In this document: positions 17,802-26,358 of the stretch, in pieces
Layout of the letters: each line of letters opens with the position of its first letter
Numbering within the stretch: the stretch's first letter is position 1
From: Clostridium sp. AM49-4BH
Lineage (GTDB): Bacteria; Bacillota; Clostridia; Lachnospirales; Lachnospiraceae
Assembly: GCF_003478335.1 (NCBI RefSeq)
Contig: NZ_QUFB01000004.1
Coordinates: forward strand, 1 to 64,000
Length of the DNA: 64,000 nt
Direction: 5' to 3'
Position numbers and translations under genes: made by a program
The notes under the pieces: model-generated
The model's input: only the letters and a program-made list of their open reading frames with translations
Told to the model about the DNA's origin: nothing
The model's database searches: none

Positions 17802-18188
17802 ATGAGTAAAATAACAAGCGAATTATTTGTAATAACAAAAGCTAAGGAATTATCGTCATATATATTGGTAATTACGGACAAATCACCAAAGAAATTTCGA
17901 TTTACATTGACGAGTCGATTACAGAACTTGTCACTTAATGTATTGGAATATCTTATTAGAGCTAACGATGTATATATAGGCAAAAATGCAAATGTACATC
18001 AGATTAGACTTAGATCTGAATGGCAGCAAAGGGCAATTACTGATTTAAAATTATTGAGTTATATGTCGATGATAGCAATGGAACAAAAGTGTATATTGTC
18101 AAAACAATATGAGCAAATTGCGAAGCTTAGTACGGAGACATTGGCACTGACAATCCGTTGGAAACAAGGTAATAAGAGAGATCTATAA
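17802..18188 (+). CDS. avd: Avd-like accessory protein of a diversity-generating retroelement
   Basis: 128 residues, basic and almost entirely helical, matching the four-helix-bundle family that includes Avd (bAvd of the Bordetella phage DGR). The stretch R-F-T-L-T-S-R-L-Q-N-L-S-L-N-V-L-E is characteristic of the family. Avd forms a pentamer that binds the DGR reverse transcriptase and template RNA and is needed for mutagenic cDNA synthesis. Its position, directly before the template repeat and reverse transcriptase, makes the call secure in context. Confidence 0.88.
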   Translation: MSKITSELFVITKAKELSSYILVITDKSPKKFRFTLTSRLQNLSLNVLEYLIRANDVYIGKNANVHQIRLRSEWQQRAITDLKLLSYMSMIAMEQKCILSKQYEQIAKLSTETLALTIRWKQGNKRDL

Positions 18189-18224
18189 TCTCTCTATTAT
18201 CGGGATGAGGTTATAAGAGCTTAG

Positions 18225-18354
18225 CGACTATTGGTGGTTGCGTTCGCCGGGCGGCTCTGCTAATAATGCATCAAATGTCAATAACAATGGCTACGGCAAC
18301 TACAACAATAACAATGTCAACAATGAAAGTGTCGCTGTACGCCCCGATTTGAAT
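18225..18354 (+). repeat. DGR template repeat (TR)
   Basis: 130 nt aligning without gaps to 20343-20472 (the variable repeat, offset 2118). Eighteen positions differ, and seventeen of these are adenines in this copy. It is packed with AAC/AAT codons (translated: SANNASNVNNNGYGNYN and onward), the usual design that lets adenine mutagenesis reach many amino acids without creating stops. The 3' part GTGTCGCTGTACGCCCC is unchanged between the copies and probably acts as the initiation-of-mutagenic-homology segment. It is transcribed as RNA template, not as a gene. Confidence 0.95.
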
Positions 18355-18421
18355 GTACTTTGCCTGAAAGCAATATCAAGTGATACTGCTCTGTGCACAC
18401 CTTCAAAGGAATCTCATTCCG

Positions 18422-18444
18422 TTTCTGTCAGACTATGACAGAAA
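18422..18444 (+). other. Hairpin downstream of the DGR template repeat
   Basis: TTTCTGTCA and TGACAGAAA form a perfect 9-bp stem with a 5-base loop, 70 bp after the template repeat. Structured RNA downstream of the template primes and positions cDNA synthesis in studied DGRs; this hairpin is a candidate for that role. Confidence 0.45.
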
Positions 18445-18543
18445 GAATATATGCTGTTGGATATAAAGACGATTTGAATCTTTTTTATTTTGAAAGCTGA
18501 GATTTGTTCTTGGCTTTCCCAACAGCCAAAGGAGAAAGATAAT

Positions 18544-19587
18544 GTGAATAGATTGGATAATATGGCAAGTTTTGAACATTTATACCAAGCACATAAAAAA
18601 TGTCGTTTGGGCAAACAGGGGGAAGAGGCGGTAATACAGTTTGAGATGAATCTTGCTTTTGAATTAACGATGCTCCATAATGAGCTGCTGGATTATTCGT
18701 ATCGCTTAGGGGATTATCATGAATTTGTGATACATGATCCAAAATTGCGGATAATACAGGCGTTAGGATATCGAGATCGAGTGGTGCAACATTCACTATG
18801 TGATAATGTGTTGCAACCTACACTGGAACCAAAACTGATATATGATAACAGTGCTTGTCGAGTTGGAAAGGGGACACATTTTTCTTTGGATCGGCTTGAA
18901 AGTTTTTTTCACAAATATTACAAATTGCATGGATCAGATGGGTTTATATTGAAATTTGATATTCGCAAATATTTTGATTCCATTGATCATCAAGTGCTAT
19001 TTGCACAAATGAAAAAAATTTTCTTTGACGACAGAGAGATACAAGGGCTTTTGAAAATGATTATAGAAAGCTATTCCCAAAAAGAAGGAAGAGGATTGCC
19101 TATGGGAAATCAAAGTAGTCAGTGGTTTGGAATTTATTATTTAAATGAGCTTGATCATTTTATTAAAGAAAAATTGCAAATGAAATATTATACAAGATAT
19201 ATGGATGATGGGATTATTTTGCATCACAATAAAGAACATTTAAAATATGTTTTGCAACAAATGGAATCGTATATTAACGAGAAACTTAATTTGGAATTTA
19301 ATGAAAAGACGCAAATAGTGCCAATGGCACAAGGGGTGGATTATCTGGGGTTTCATTTTTATTTGACTGATTCCGGTAAGGTGGTTCGTAGATTGCGTAC
19401 ATCCTCTAAAAAGCGTTTTAAAAAGCGACTTCGTGCTTATGAGAGGGCATATAAAAAAGATAAAATCTCCATGCAAGCAATAACACGTAGTTTAGCAAGT
19501 TACAAAGGACATTTGTCACATGGTGATACGCATGCGCTATGGAGAGAGCAAATGCAACAGTTTGTCTTGACAAAGAAACAGTATTAG
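18544..19587 (+). CDS. Diversity-generating retroelement reverse transcriptase
   Basis: 347 residues. Copies the template RNA into cDNA with errors opposite adenines. Palm motifs are visible: FDIRKYFDSIDH (motif A, catalytic Asp), the DGR-type GLPMGNQSSQWFG in motif 4 (ending in SQ, in place of the usual QG of retroviral enzymes), and YTRYMDDGIIL (YxDD catalytic pair), then a C-terminal thumb. No maturase or endonuclease domain, which excludes a group II intron. Start placed at GTG 18544 because AAAGGAG precedes it by nine bases; the frame is open to 18490. Confidence 0.92.
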   Translation: MNRLDNMASFEHLYQAHKKCRLGKQGEEAVIQFEMNLAFELTMLHNELLDYSYRLGDYHEFVIHDPKLRIIQALGYRDRVVQHSLCDNVLQPTLEPKLIYDNSACRVGKGTHFSLDRLESFFHKYYKLHGSDGFILKFDIRKYFDSIDHQVLFAQMKKIFFDDREIQGLLKMIIESYSQKEGRGLPMGNQSSQWFGIYYLNELDHFIKEKLQMKYYTRYMDDGIILHHNKEHLKYVLQQMESYINEKLNLEFNEKTQIVPMAQGVDYLGFHFYLTDSGKVVRRLRTSSKKRFKKRLRAYERAYKKDKISMQAITRSLASYKGHLSHGDTHALWREQMQQFVLTKKQY

Positions 19588-19660
19588 TTGTGTAATGATG
19601 GTAAAGGGAATTTATGCATTTATTACAATAAAAAAATAAAAGACGAGGAGGAGACACAAG

Positions 19661-20035
19661 ATGAAACAACACAAAACAACACTCAAACGCTCCATCGCCA
19701 TACTCATGACATTGGCGATGGTATTGTCGCTGCCGACAGGGATCACCACATCCCGTCAGGCACAGGCGGCTGATTATGGATTAAACAATCCGACCACAGA
19801 TAGTAATGGAGTGACGACATGGGACTGCGTATACTTCGGAAACTACTGGCAGAATGACACAAACGGTGACGGCGTTGCCGATGAGAATGATGCCAAGCAG
19901 CCGATCAAATGGCGTGTGCTGTCGGTAGATGGTGATGATGCGTTCTTGTTGGCGGATCAGAACTGGATGCAGGATCATATAATAAATCCTATACGGATGT
20001 TACTTGGGAGACTTGTACCAGACGCAGTTGGCTGA
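19661..20035 (+). CDS. DGR target surface protein, N-terminal part (frameshifted)
   Basis: Begins after GAGGAGGAGAC with a clear Sec signal peptide (S-I-A-I-L-M-T-L-A-M-V-L-S, cleavage likely after A-Q-A near residue 34). It then enters a DUF6273-like domain (T-W-D-C-V-Y-F-G-N-Y-W-Q and W-R-V-L-S-V-D-G). At about 19976 the frame breaks: the domain continues in the next frame (Y-N-K-S-Y-T-D-V-T-W-E-T-C) as if one base were missing, so this open frame ends in unrelated residues. It should be read as joined to the following segment. Confidence 0.8.
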   Translation: MKQHKTTLKRSIAILMTLAMVLSLPTGITTSRQAQAADYGLNNPTTDSNGVTTWDCVYFGNYWQNDTNGDGVADENDAKQPIKWRVLSVDGDDAFLLADQNWMQDHIINPIRMLLGRLVPDAVG

Positions 20036-20058
20036 ATGGATATGGTGCATCATCTAAT

Positions 20059-23000
20059 GTGGACAGCATTGATTATAGCAGTGACAATTTTATCGATGCA
20101 GCGTTTACATCGGCAGAGAAGAATGTCATTAGGCAGGTGACGGTTGTGAATGAAGATAATCCCTACTATGGCACAGAGGGCGGAAATGATACGAAAGACA
20201 AGGTGTTTCTATTGTCTATCGCAGAGGCAAGTAATGCGTCATATGGATTTAATAGTACATTTGATACGGATAGTAAGACTCGAGTGGCAACAAATACTGC
20301 ATATGTTGCCGGAAAAAGCGGGATATCTGGTGTCGGTAAAGCCGACTATTGGTGGTTGCGTTCGCCGGGCGGCTCTGGTAGTACTGCATCGAGTGTCAAT
20401 AACTATGGCTGCGGCCACTACAACAGTAGCTTTGTCGACTATGTTAGTGTCGCTGTACGCCCCGCTTTGCATTTGAATCTTTCCTCCTCTAATCTTTGGT
20501 CCTATGCGGGCACCGTATCTTCCGAGGGAGGAAGCGTATCCGTTGCAACCCCCACGCCGTCAGATGCTGCGAGTGCGCAGGAAAGAAAGTTACAGTGCGA
20601 TGCCGTATGCACCGTGGATGTAGGTCACACAGCGACAATGTGTGCCAAGGCGTATGAGGATAGTCTGGATGCATTGAAGCAGATGACAAGTCAGGTCACA
20701 TGGACTTCTTCGAATCCGAGCGTGGCACGGGTCAATTACTATGGATTTATCCTGCCTACGACAGCGACAACGCTTGCTACGGCAAATGGCTCTAAGGAAG
20801 TATGGGATGCGACAGGTTTGTGGTCCGTGGACGGAATCTCGGAGGGAACGGCAACCATTACCGGAACGGCGGCTGACGGTTCTACGACCACCTGTGAAGT
20901 GACGGTGACAACTCCGACATCGGATAGTGAGACCAAAGGAAATGGCGGCAGTTTGATATTGGGAGAGGATGTTTCCGGTACGACAGACGATGAGACAGCC
21001 CAATTCTTTCCGCAGAACTGGACTTTAAAAATTTCTTCTTTTCCGATCACGATAACTCGTAAAGTGGATCAGGAAGATGGCAGCTATACGATCCGCGGAA
21101 GTGTTGGAATTGGAAAGAGCGACTGGTTGGATGAAGATGCGAAGTGGACGACTTTCAAGAAAGATGTAGAGGAAGCGAAAAAGAATTCAGGGCAATATAA
21201 TTGTCTGAACGAATGCAGAAACACATGGGGTGTACAGGCACTGAATGTGATGGATGTCAGTAAATTAAGCAAAAAGCCAACAATATCTGCGATGGGATAT
21301 TTTGAAAACAAATATGACAAAAATGGCAATAAAATATCAGGGACAGGAGCACTGGCTATGGACGCGGAATGGAAAGGGAGTGTAAGCTGGCAGTTTGCGA
21401 CACCGATCGGTCCGATGTACCTGAATTTGAGCGGTTCCGGAAAACTGTCCGGAGAGATTAAGGGGGAGTATGACTATGCACAAAAAACATTTCCGTCACT
21501 TGGCGGAAGTGTAAAAATCACACCGGCCATCGGCTTAGAAGGTGGTTATGGAATTGATAAGGTTGCGGCAATTGGTGCGAAAGGATCTGCTTCATTTCCT
21601 GTCACGATACTTCCTGCAACAAAGGGGGAGATTCAAGTAGAGGCAGGGGTTCATGTCAAGGTGGCATTTGTCATTGATTGGAATCACACTTTGGCAAAAA
21701 AGAGTTGGACAATGTGGGATACGACAGGCAAAAAGAAGCTGGGGATCCTAGACGATGTTTCCCTGAGTGACGGGGTTCTGTCTGCGATGGACACATCCTT
21801 TGCGAAGGCAGAAAGCAAATGGTATCCGAAGAAGGATCAGACGAGCTCTTCCCGCAAGAAAGCACAGGCGCAGTCGGATACAAGGGGTATCGTGACGACT
21901 TTGAAGGAAGGCATCCTGCCGGCATCGCTGCCAAAGCAGGTACAGATCGGAGACCGGAAAGTTATGGTGTATCAGGCATATGACGCAAGTCGTGAGACGC
22001 TCGACAGCTCTGTGCTGAAATATTCTGTATGGGAGAATGGCAGATGGTCCGAAGATCGTGCGGTCTGTGATGATGGCAATGCGGATTTGTTTGCGGATAT
22101 GAAGGTCGTGAATGGAAAGCTTGTTCTCGTATGGCAAAAGCAGAAAGCGAAGACGGCAGGAGACATCAGTGCCGACAGTGATGCAGTGCTGAAAGAGATG
22201 GCACAGAATTCGGAGATTTATTGTTCGATCTTTGATGAGGAGACGGGAACTTTTGGAGAGGCAGTCCGTGTGACGGACAATGATGTTTGTGACATGATGC
22301 CGCAGATTTGTGCCAACGGTGAGGATATTACTGTCGCATGGGTCAGAAACGATGCGGGAGACATGATGCAGGAGAGTGGAAACAACAGTATCTGTACGGC
22401 TAAGTGGAATGGTACGGGATTTGACGGCGAAGAGGTGCTGTCACAGGCACCCGGCACGATCGATTCTTATACGGTATATGAGAAGGATGATGAGACGGAG
22501 ACGGTCTATGATGGACAGGCAAACGGCATCAATGCTGTTTTTAATACGAACGGACAGGTAATACCGGCATTGGAAGATTTGATGATGGACACAGAGGATG
22601 GTGCAGTATCCGGTCTGCAGTATACAGACGGGGCTGTCAGTATGGTGGTAAATGGTACATTGTATCGTTATCAGATATCCGATGGCAGCGTCGCTTCCTT
22701 CTCGGCAGGGGAGAGTGCGTTTGGTTCTGCCGTGCAGTATTGCACCAATGGGGACAAGAGCGGTTATATCTGGAGCAGATATGAGGAAGAGACCGGCAAG
22801 GGGCAGATCCTGGCATCTATGAAGACAGGCGATGGATGGTCAGAACCGGTCGTGGTCTGTGAGCAGGAAGGCACTTACTGGAGATATTTCTCACCGATCC
22901 TGAAGGAAGACGGTAACTGGGAGATCGTGGCAAATGCGGAAAATGCCGATTCCGGTCTGAATGCTTTGGTGGACATTACGAAAGAGCAGGCAAATCATTT

Positions 23001-23883
23001 GCAGCTTGTCAGTGCGTATGTGGATGAGAGTGACATACAGGATGGCAAGACAGCGGTCAGATATATGGTTACCAATACGGAGGATACAGCGATCGATCAT
23101 CTGGATCTGCTGGTGAAGCTTGCGGATGGAACCATCGTGAAGAAAACGATCTCCGTAAATATCGCACCGGGAGCGAGTGTGGTCGATACAGCGTATGTGG
23201 ATCTGAGTGATGTGGATACGGAACAGAGTGTGAACATATCGGCAGTGGCAGAGGGCCAGGACGACACGACAGACAGCAGTGTGACGGATCAAGTCGGTCA
23301 GGCGGATGTTGCAGTTGAAGCGTCCGGTGAGGAGACAGAAGATCAGCTTACGATCACGGCAGTTGTGAAAAATACAAGTACCATGGCGGCAGACACGGAT
23401 GTATATTTGTATGGAGATGAGAAAAAGTCATCCCTGCTACAGAGCAGGAAAGGGATTACTCTGCAGGCCGATGGCTCCAAACAGCTCACTTTCACGGTGG
23501 ATAAGAAGGACCTTACCTATAACAAGAACAAAGCGGCATATCTTACGCTGTATGCAGAGCCAAAGGGCGGAGATTATGATATGAATAACAATACGGCATA
23601 TGTGATCCTGTATCAGGAAGATCAGGAGCCGTCTGCAACACCAACGGTGAAACCGACCGTTACACCATCCGTTAAGCCAACGGTAAGCCCAACTATTAAG
23701 CCATCAGTAAGACCAACGGTCACTCCGGGGGCAAATGCAGCGAAAAATCCAACACATTCATCCACTGCACCGAATACTTCTGTACAGAGCTTCGCAAGGG
23801 ACAGCGTGTCAAAGACACGAAGACAAAGGCTTACTATAAGATCCTTTCCATCACTTCATCGGGCGGCACAGTTGCTTATGTGA
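20059..23883 (+). CDS. DGR target surface protein, main part with variable C-type-lectin-like domain
   Basis: The coding frame really starts at about 19978 after the frameshift; 20059 (GTG) is only the first start-like codon. It continues the DUF6273/C-type-lectin-like domain, whose W-W-L-R-S-P-G to V-A-V-R-P-A-L core is the variable region. Next come a BIG2-like Ig domain (about 20590-20930), a long stalk and propeller-like region, a CARDB-like segment (about 22990-23270) and a KPTV Thr/Pro linker (about 23640-23730). The variable region lies within the first fifth of a 1500-residue protein, whereas most DGR targets carry it at the C-terminus. A second frameshift near 23796 separates it from its leucine-rich end. 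Confidence 0.85.
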   Translation: MDSIDYSSDNFIDAAFTSAEKNVIRQVTVVNEDNPYYGTEGGNDTKDKVFLLSIAEASNASYGFNSTFDTDSKTRVATNTAYVAGKSGISGVGKADYWWLRSPGGSGSTASSVNNYGCGHYNSSFVDYVSVAVRPALHLNLSSSNLWSYAGTVSSEGGSVSVATPTPSDAASAQERKLQCDAVCTVDVGHTATMCAKAYEDSLDALKQMTSQVTWTSSNPSVARVNYYGFILPTTATTLATANGSKEVWDATGLWSVDGISEGTATITGTAADGSTTTCEVTVTTPTSDSETKGNGGSLILGEDVSGTTDDETAQFFPQNWTLKISSFPITITRKVDQEDGSYTIRGSVGIGKSDWLDEDAKWTTFKKDVEEAKKNSGQYNCLNECRNTWGVQALNVMDVSKLSKKPTISAMGYFENKYDKNGNKISGTGALAMDAEWKGSVSWQFATPIGPMYLNLSGSGKLSGEIKGEYDYAQKTFPSLGGSVKITPAIGLEGGYGIDKVAAIGAKGSASFPVTILPATKGEIQVEAGVHVKVAFVIDWNHTLAKKSWTMWDTTGKKKLGILDDVSLSDGVLSAMDTSFAKAESKWYPKKDQTSSSRKKAQAQSDTRGIVTTLKEGILPASLPKQVQIGDRKVMVYQAYDASRETLDSSVLKYSVWENGRWSEDRAVCDDGNADLFADMKVVNGKLVLVWQKQKAKTAGDISADSDAVLKEMAQNSEIYCSIFDEETGTFGEAVRVTDNDVCDMMPQICANGEDITVAWVRNDAGDMMQESGNNSICTAKWNGTGFDGEEVLSQAPGTIDSYTVYEKDDETETVYDGQANGINAVFNTNGQVIPALEDLMMDTEDGAVSGLQYTDGAVSMVVNGTLYRYQISDGSVASFSAGESAFGSAVQYCTNGDKSGYIWSRYEEETGKGQILASMKTGDGWSEPVVVCEQEGTYWRYFSPILKEDGNWEIVANAENADSGLNALVDITKEQANHLQLVSAYVDESDIQDGKTAVRYMVTNTEDTAIDHLDLLVKLADGTIVKKTISVNIAPGASVVDTAYVDLSDVDTEQSVNISAVAEGQDDTTDSSVTDQVGQADVAVEASGEETEDQLTITAVVKNTSTMAADTDVYLYGDEKKSSLLQSRKGITLQADGSKQLTFTVDKKDLTYNKNKAAYLTLYAEPKGGDYDMNNNTAYVILYQEDQEPSATPTVKPTVTPSVKPTVSPTIKPSVRPTVTPGANAAKNPTHSSTAPNTSVQSFARDSVSKTRRQRLTIRSFPSLHRAAQLLM
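20343..20472 (+). repeat. DGR variable repeat (VR)
   Basis: Receives mutated cDNA from the template at 18225-18354. Differences from the template are all at template adenines except one C-to-G at 20378. Changed codons are mostly AAT/AAC in the template, giving Ser, Thr, Tyr, His, Phe, Asp, Cys and Val here. The unchanged framework codons encode the lectin-like core. Confidence 0.95.
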
Positions 23884-24236
23884 AGCCTGTCGGCAAGAAG
23901 AGCAAGAGCATTACGATAGCAGCTTCCGCAGTGCTTGATGGTCATACCTTCAAAGTTGTCGCAGTGTCAGCAAAGGCATATAAGGGTTGCTCGAAACTTC
24001 AAAAGGTAACGATTGGTAAGAACATTACATCCATCGGTAAAAATGCGTTTGCCGGATGTAAGAAGTTGAAGAAGATCACGATCAAGTCAACGAAACTAAA
24101 GAGCAGTTCCATTGGCAAAAATGCCTTCAAGGGAACGGCAAAGAAGCTGACCGTCAAAGTGCCAAAGAAACAATATAAGGTATACAAGAAGTTTTTGAAG
24201 AAAAAGGGGAATGGGATGTTAAAGGTAATAAAGTAA
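23880..24236 (+). CDS. DGR target surface protein, C-terminal leucine-rich part (frameshifted)
   Basis: The open frame extends back to about 23796 (K-G-Q-R-V-K-D-T-K-T-K-A-Y-Y-K-I), which is the true continuation of the target protein after a one-base deletion; the ATG/GTG at 23880 is probably not a real start. It encodes a basic BspA-like LRR_5 region (KLQKVTIGKNITSIGKNAF and on) that closes the protein. The DNA of its last 180 bases is almost the same as the 3' end of the surface gene at 15190-17775. Confidence 0.8.
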   Translation: MKPVGKKSKSITIAASAVLDGHTFKVVAVSAKAYKGCSKLQKVTIGKNITSIGKNAFAGCKKLKKITIKSTKLKSSSIGKNAFKGTAKKLTVKVPKKQYKVYKKFLKKKGNGMLKVIK

Positions 24237-24276
24237 AAATATACAATATTTAGTTACGAGATTATGTTATCATTCC

Positions 24277-24720
24277 TTAGTCCAAAAAATGCCCCTCTAA
24301 GTAAGAGTGCTCTAGATAACTTGGATTTTCGTAATACACACCGGTCCTAAAGTTTGATATTTCATCGCTGATAAAGGAGTTGAAGATTTTAATCAACTCC
24401 TTTATTTCTTGACCGGTTTTTGTACAATCAAGAATCATATAACAATATAATTTTCCAATAGAAGTAAAACTGGGGATTTTATACGAACATCCGGAAATAG
24501 TATCAAAATCACCAGCCTTTATATGATATGCGTTGATCAATTCCTCGGATACCTGATCGAACGAAAGGCAATGATTTACGGGAGCGTCCTGCAATTGCTT
24601 TGCGATTCCCTGTTCGCCAAGCGCATTCACAATAACTTTTCGGCGGTTTTTAGTCTTGCGCCCGGTAAATTCAATTAAGGAACAAATATAAAAAAGGTCA
24701 TCTTTTTTCACTGTTGTCAT
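24277..24720 (-). CDS. Uncharacterised partner of a DUF3990 protein
   Basis: 147 residues, soluble, no membrane helix or signal. It overlaps the 3' end of the DUF3990 gene by 23 bp, so the two are co-translated. Proteins of this type (K-K-D-D-L-F-Y-I-C-S-L-I-E-F-T-G-R-K-T-K) are, from memory, often found beside DUF3990 genes in Lachnospiraceae; no function is known to me. An antitoxin or immunity role would fit the coupling but is inference. Start at 24720 (M-T-T-V-K-K). Confidence 0.55.
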   Translation of the reverse strand: MTTVKKDDLFYICSLIEFTGRKTKNRRKVIVNALGEQGIAKQLQDAPVNHCLSFDQVSEELINAYHIKAGDFDTISGCSYKIPSFTSIGKLYCYMILDCTKTGQEIKELIKIFNSFISDEISNFRTGVYYENPSYLEHSYLEGHFLD

Positions 24721-25171
24721 AAGCAATTTCGCTCCTTTCGAATGTTAAGCAATTAAGTGCGGCTAATGTATGAAAACTGATTTGATGTGTCGGATATTTA
24801 AATTGTGCTAAAGCCCAAAATTGTTCTCTTGAAATATCGCCATATAAATAGTCATTTACATAGTTCCAAATTGTATCATCTGCCATGGGCCCCTCAACTA
24901 TATCATAATCATGGATGCCGCCTTGGCGGCAAGTGGCAATAAAATCCAGCCATTCATCGGTCATTTTTTCAAATGATAATATATTAAGACGGTTGTTGGG
25001 GGTATATTGATAGACGTTTATTGTGGGAGTACCCTCGCCGCGATTTGCCCATCTCACTGCCTGATCGTAGTTATTGGTGCAGTAGAATCCCCAGGAGAAG
25101 TCCTTGGTAAATTTGGATTTACGGATTTCTGGAAATTCGACAATCTCTTTGCGCGCATGATATAGAATCAA
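24698..25171 (-). CDS. DUF3990 domain protein (ADP-ribosyltransferase-like)
   Basis: 157 residues. The order ILYHARKE, then DFSWGFYCT, then Q-A-V-R-W-A-N-R matches DUF3990 (PF13151), which has the layout of ADP-ribosyltransferase folds (an early His/Tyr strand, then a G-F-Y-x-T strand). If so it could be a toxin modifying a cellular target, neutralised by the overlapping gene downstream. TTG start at 25171 after GGGCGGTG. It lies 30 bp after a Gfo/Idh gene on the same strand but need not be related to it. Confidence 0.65.
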   Translation of the reverse strand: MILYHARKEIVEFPEIRKSKFTKDFSWGFYCTNNYDQAVRWANRGEGTPTINVYQYTPNNRLNILSFEKMTDEWLDFIATCRQGGIHDYDIVEGPMADDTIWNYVNDYLYGDISREQFWALAQFKYPTHQISFHTLAALNCLTFERSEIAYDNSEKR

Positions 25172-25201
25172 GTTGTCACCGCCCTTTCTGTGGACTATAT
25201 A

Positions 25202-26152
25202 TTAGCGTAAATGCAGCACTTCTGAGGTGATGCGGGCCGCATCTATCGTCATCTGATGTGGGCAGATCGGGCTTTCTAATAATCCGTTTTTGATGCAGCG
25301 AACGACCTCTGCCACTTCATAAACAAATCCATTTTCTTCACCGCTGTCAAAGGAATCGATGCACTCGTCGGCACTGTTATACAGTTCTGCCCTAGAACCA
25401 AAGTGCATTTTAGGAAGGCGAATATATCCGTCTTCGCCGTAAATGTAAGCATCTTCCGGCATTTTAGTGGTAAAAGAGCACTGTAAATTTGCAATACAGC
25501 TTTCGAGCTGCAGATTCATACTGACCAGATCATCTACACCTGTAGAATGTCTTGCAACAAAAGCATCCATATCCAGTATTTTTTCATCCACGAGATAAGG
25601 CAGCACCTCGAGTGGATAAATGCCGAGATCATACAGAGAACCACCGCCGAGTGCCGGGTCAAAGAGTCGTTTATTGTAGACAGGATCAGCTTTCCAACCG
25701 ATAGTTGCCTGCATTAATTTTACTTTGCCGATACGACCCTCCCGGATCCATTGCTTGGCAGTTGTTGTTTTTGGCAAAAAACGCGTCCACATTGCTTCCA
25801 TCAAAAACAAGTTTTTTTGTTTGGCAAGGCTACAGACGGTAAGCGCCTCGTGAGCAGACCGTACCAAAGATTTTTCGCAGAGAACATGTTTGCCGGCTTG
25901 CAGACATTGCAATATGTTATCGTAGTGAGCGTTGGTGGTAGTTGCGATGTATACGGCGTCGATGCGAGGGCTGGCGAGTAATTCTGCATAATTTCCGTAA
26001 TAGGACGGAATATGCTCGCGCGCCGCCCATTCCTGTGCGCGATCCAGTGATTTGCTGGCAACCGCAATGACTTCGGCGTTATCCAGTTGTCTGACGGCGT
26101 CTGCAAATTTGCGTGCAATGTCGCCTGCTCCAATAATTCCAAAATGTATCAT
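25202..26152 (-). CDS. Gfo/Idh/MocA family oxidoreductase
   Basis: 316 residues. N-terminal Rossmann fold (GIIGAGDIARKF near residue 5), the dinucleotide-pocket segment CEKSLVRSAHEA (Lys of the EKP-type motif; Ser replaces Pro), and the C-terminal alpha/beta domain starting with GGGSLYDLGIYPL. Members oxidise or reduce sugars, inositols or dihydrodiols; the trans-dihydrodiol dehydrogenase-like subgroup is closest in pattern. Substrate cannot be told. No sugar transporter lies next to it. Confidence 0.85.
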   Translation of the reverse strand: MIHFGIIGAGDIARKFADAVRQLDNAEVIAVASKSLDRAQEWAAREHIPSYYGNYAELLASPRIDAVYIATTTNAHYDNILQCLQAGKHVLCEKSLVRSAHEALTVCSLAKQKNLFLMEAMWTRFLPKTTTAKQWIREGRIGKVKLMQATIGWKADPVYNKRLFDPALGGGSLYDLGIYPLEVLPYLVDEKILDMDAFVARHSTGVDDLVSMNLQLESCIANLQCSFTTKMPEDAYIYGEDGYIRLPKMHFGSRAELYNSADECIDSFDSGEENGFVYEVAEVVRCIKNGLLESPICPHQMTIDAARITSEVLHLR

Positions 26153-26291
26153 ATTTCATGTGCCTTTCTGTGTTCTGTGATTTGCAGTGGTGCTGCATCG
26201 TGATTTGGCAAAAGAATAACATAGGAAGAAAGGCGTGTCAATTTGTAAGCTAATTAGGAAAATAGGATTGATATACCAACATTTTTGTGAT

Positions 26292-26338
26292 ATATTTAAT
26301 TCAAATCAATTTTGTTCAAATGAATTTGAATTAAATAT
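26292..26338 (+). promoter_or_regulatory. Perfect 15-bp inverted repeat before the ATPase gene
   Basis: ATATTTAATTCAAAT at 26292-26306 and ATTTGAATTAAATAT at 26324-26338 are exact inverted copies around 17 bases, which themselves contain another TTCAAAT half-site. It lies 20 bp before the start of the ATPase gene, next to the ribosome binding site. Likely a repressor operator or an AT-rich cruciform. Confidence 0.6.
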
Positions 26339-26358
26339 GACGCGGGGAGGCGGTATCA

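Noticed and set aside
18238..18438. Open frame encoding an Asn-rich peptide over the template repeat
   Set aside because: It is the template RNA region; its resemblance to the target protein is due to the repeat, and it has no ribosome binding site.
18544..19587. Group II intron reverse transcriptase
   Set aside because: Lacks maturase and endonuclease domains, has the SQ-type motif, and is next to avd and template/variable repeats.
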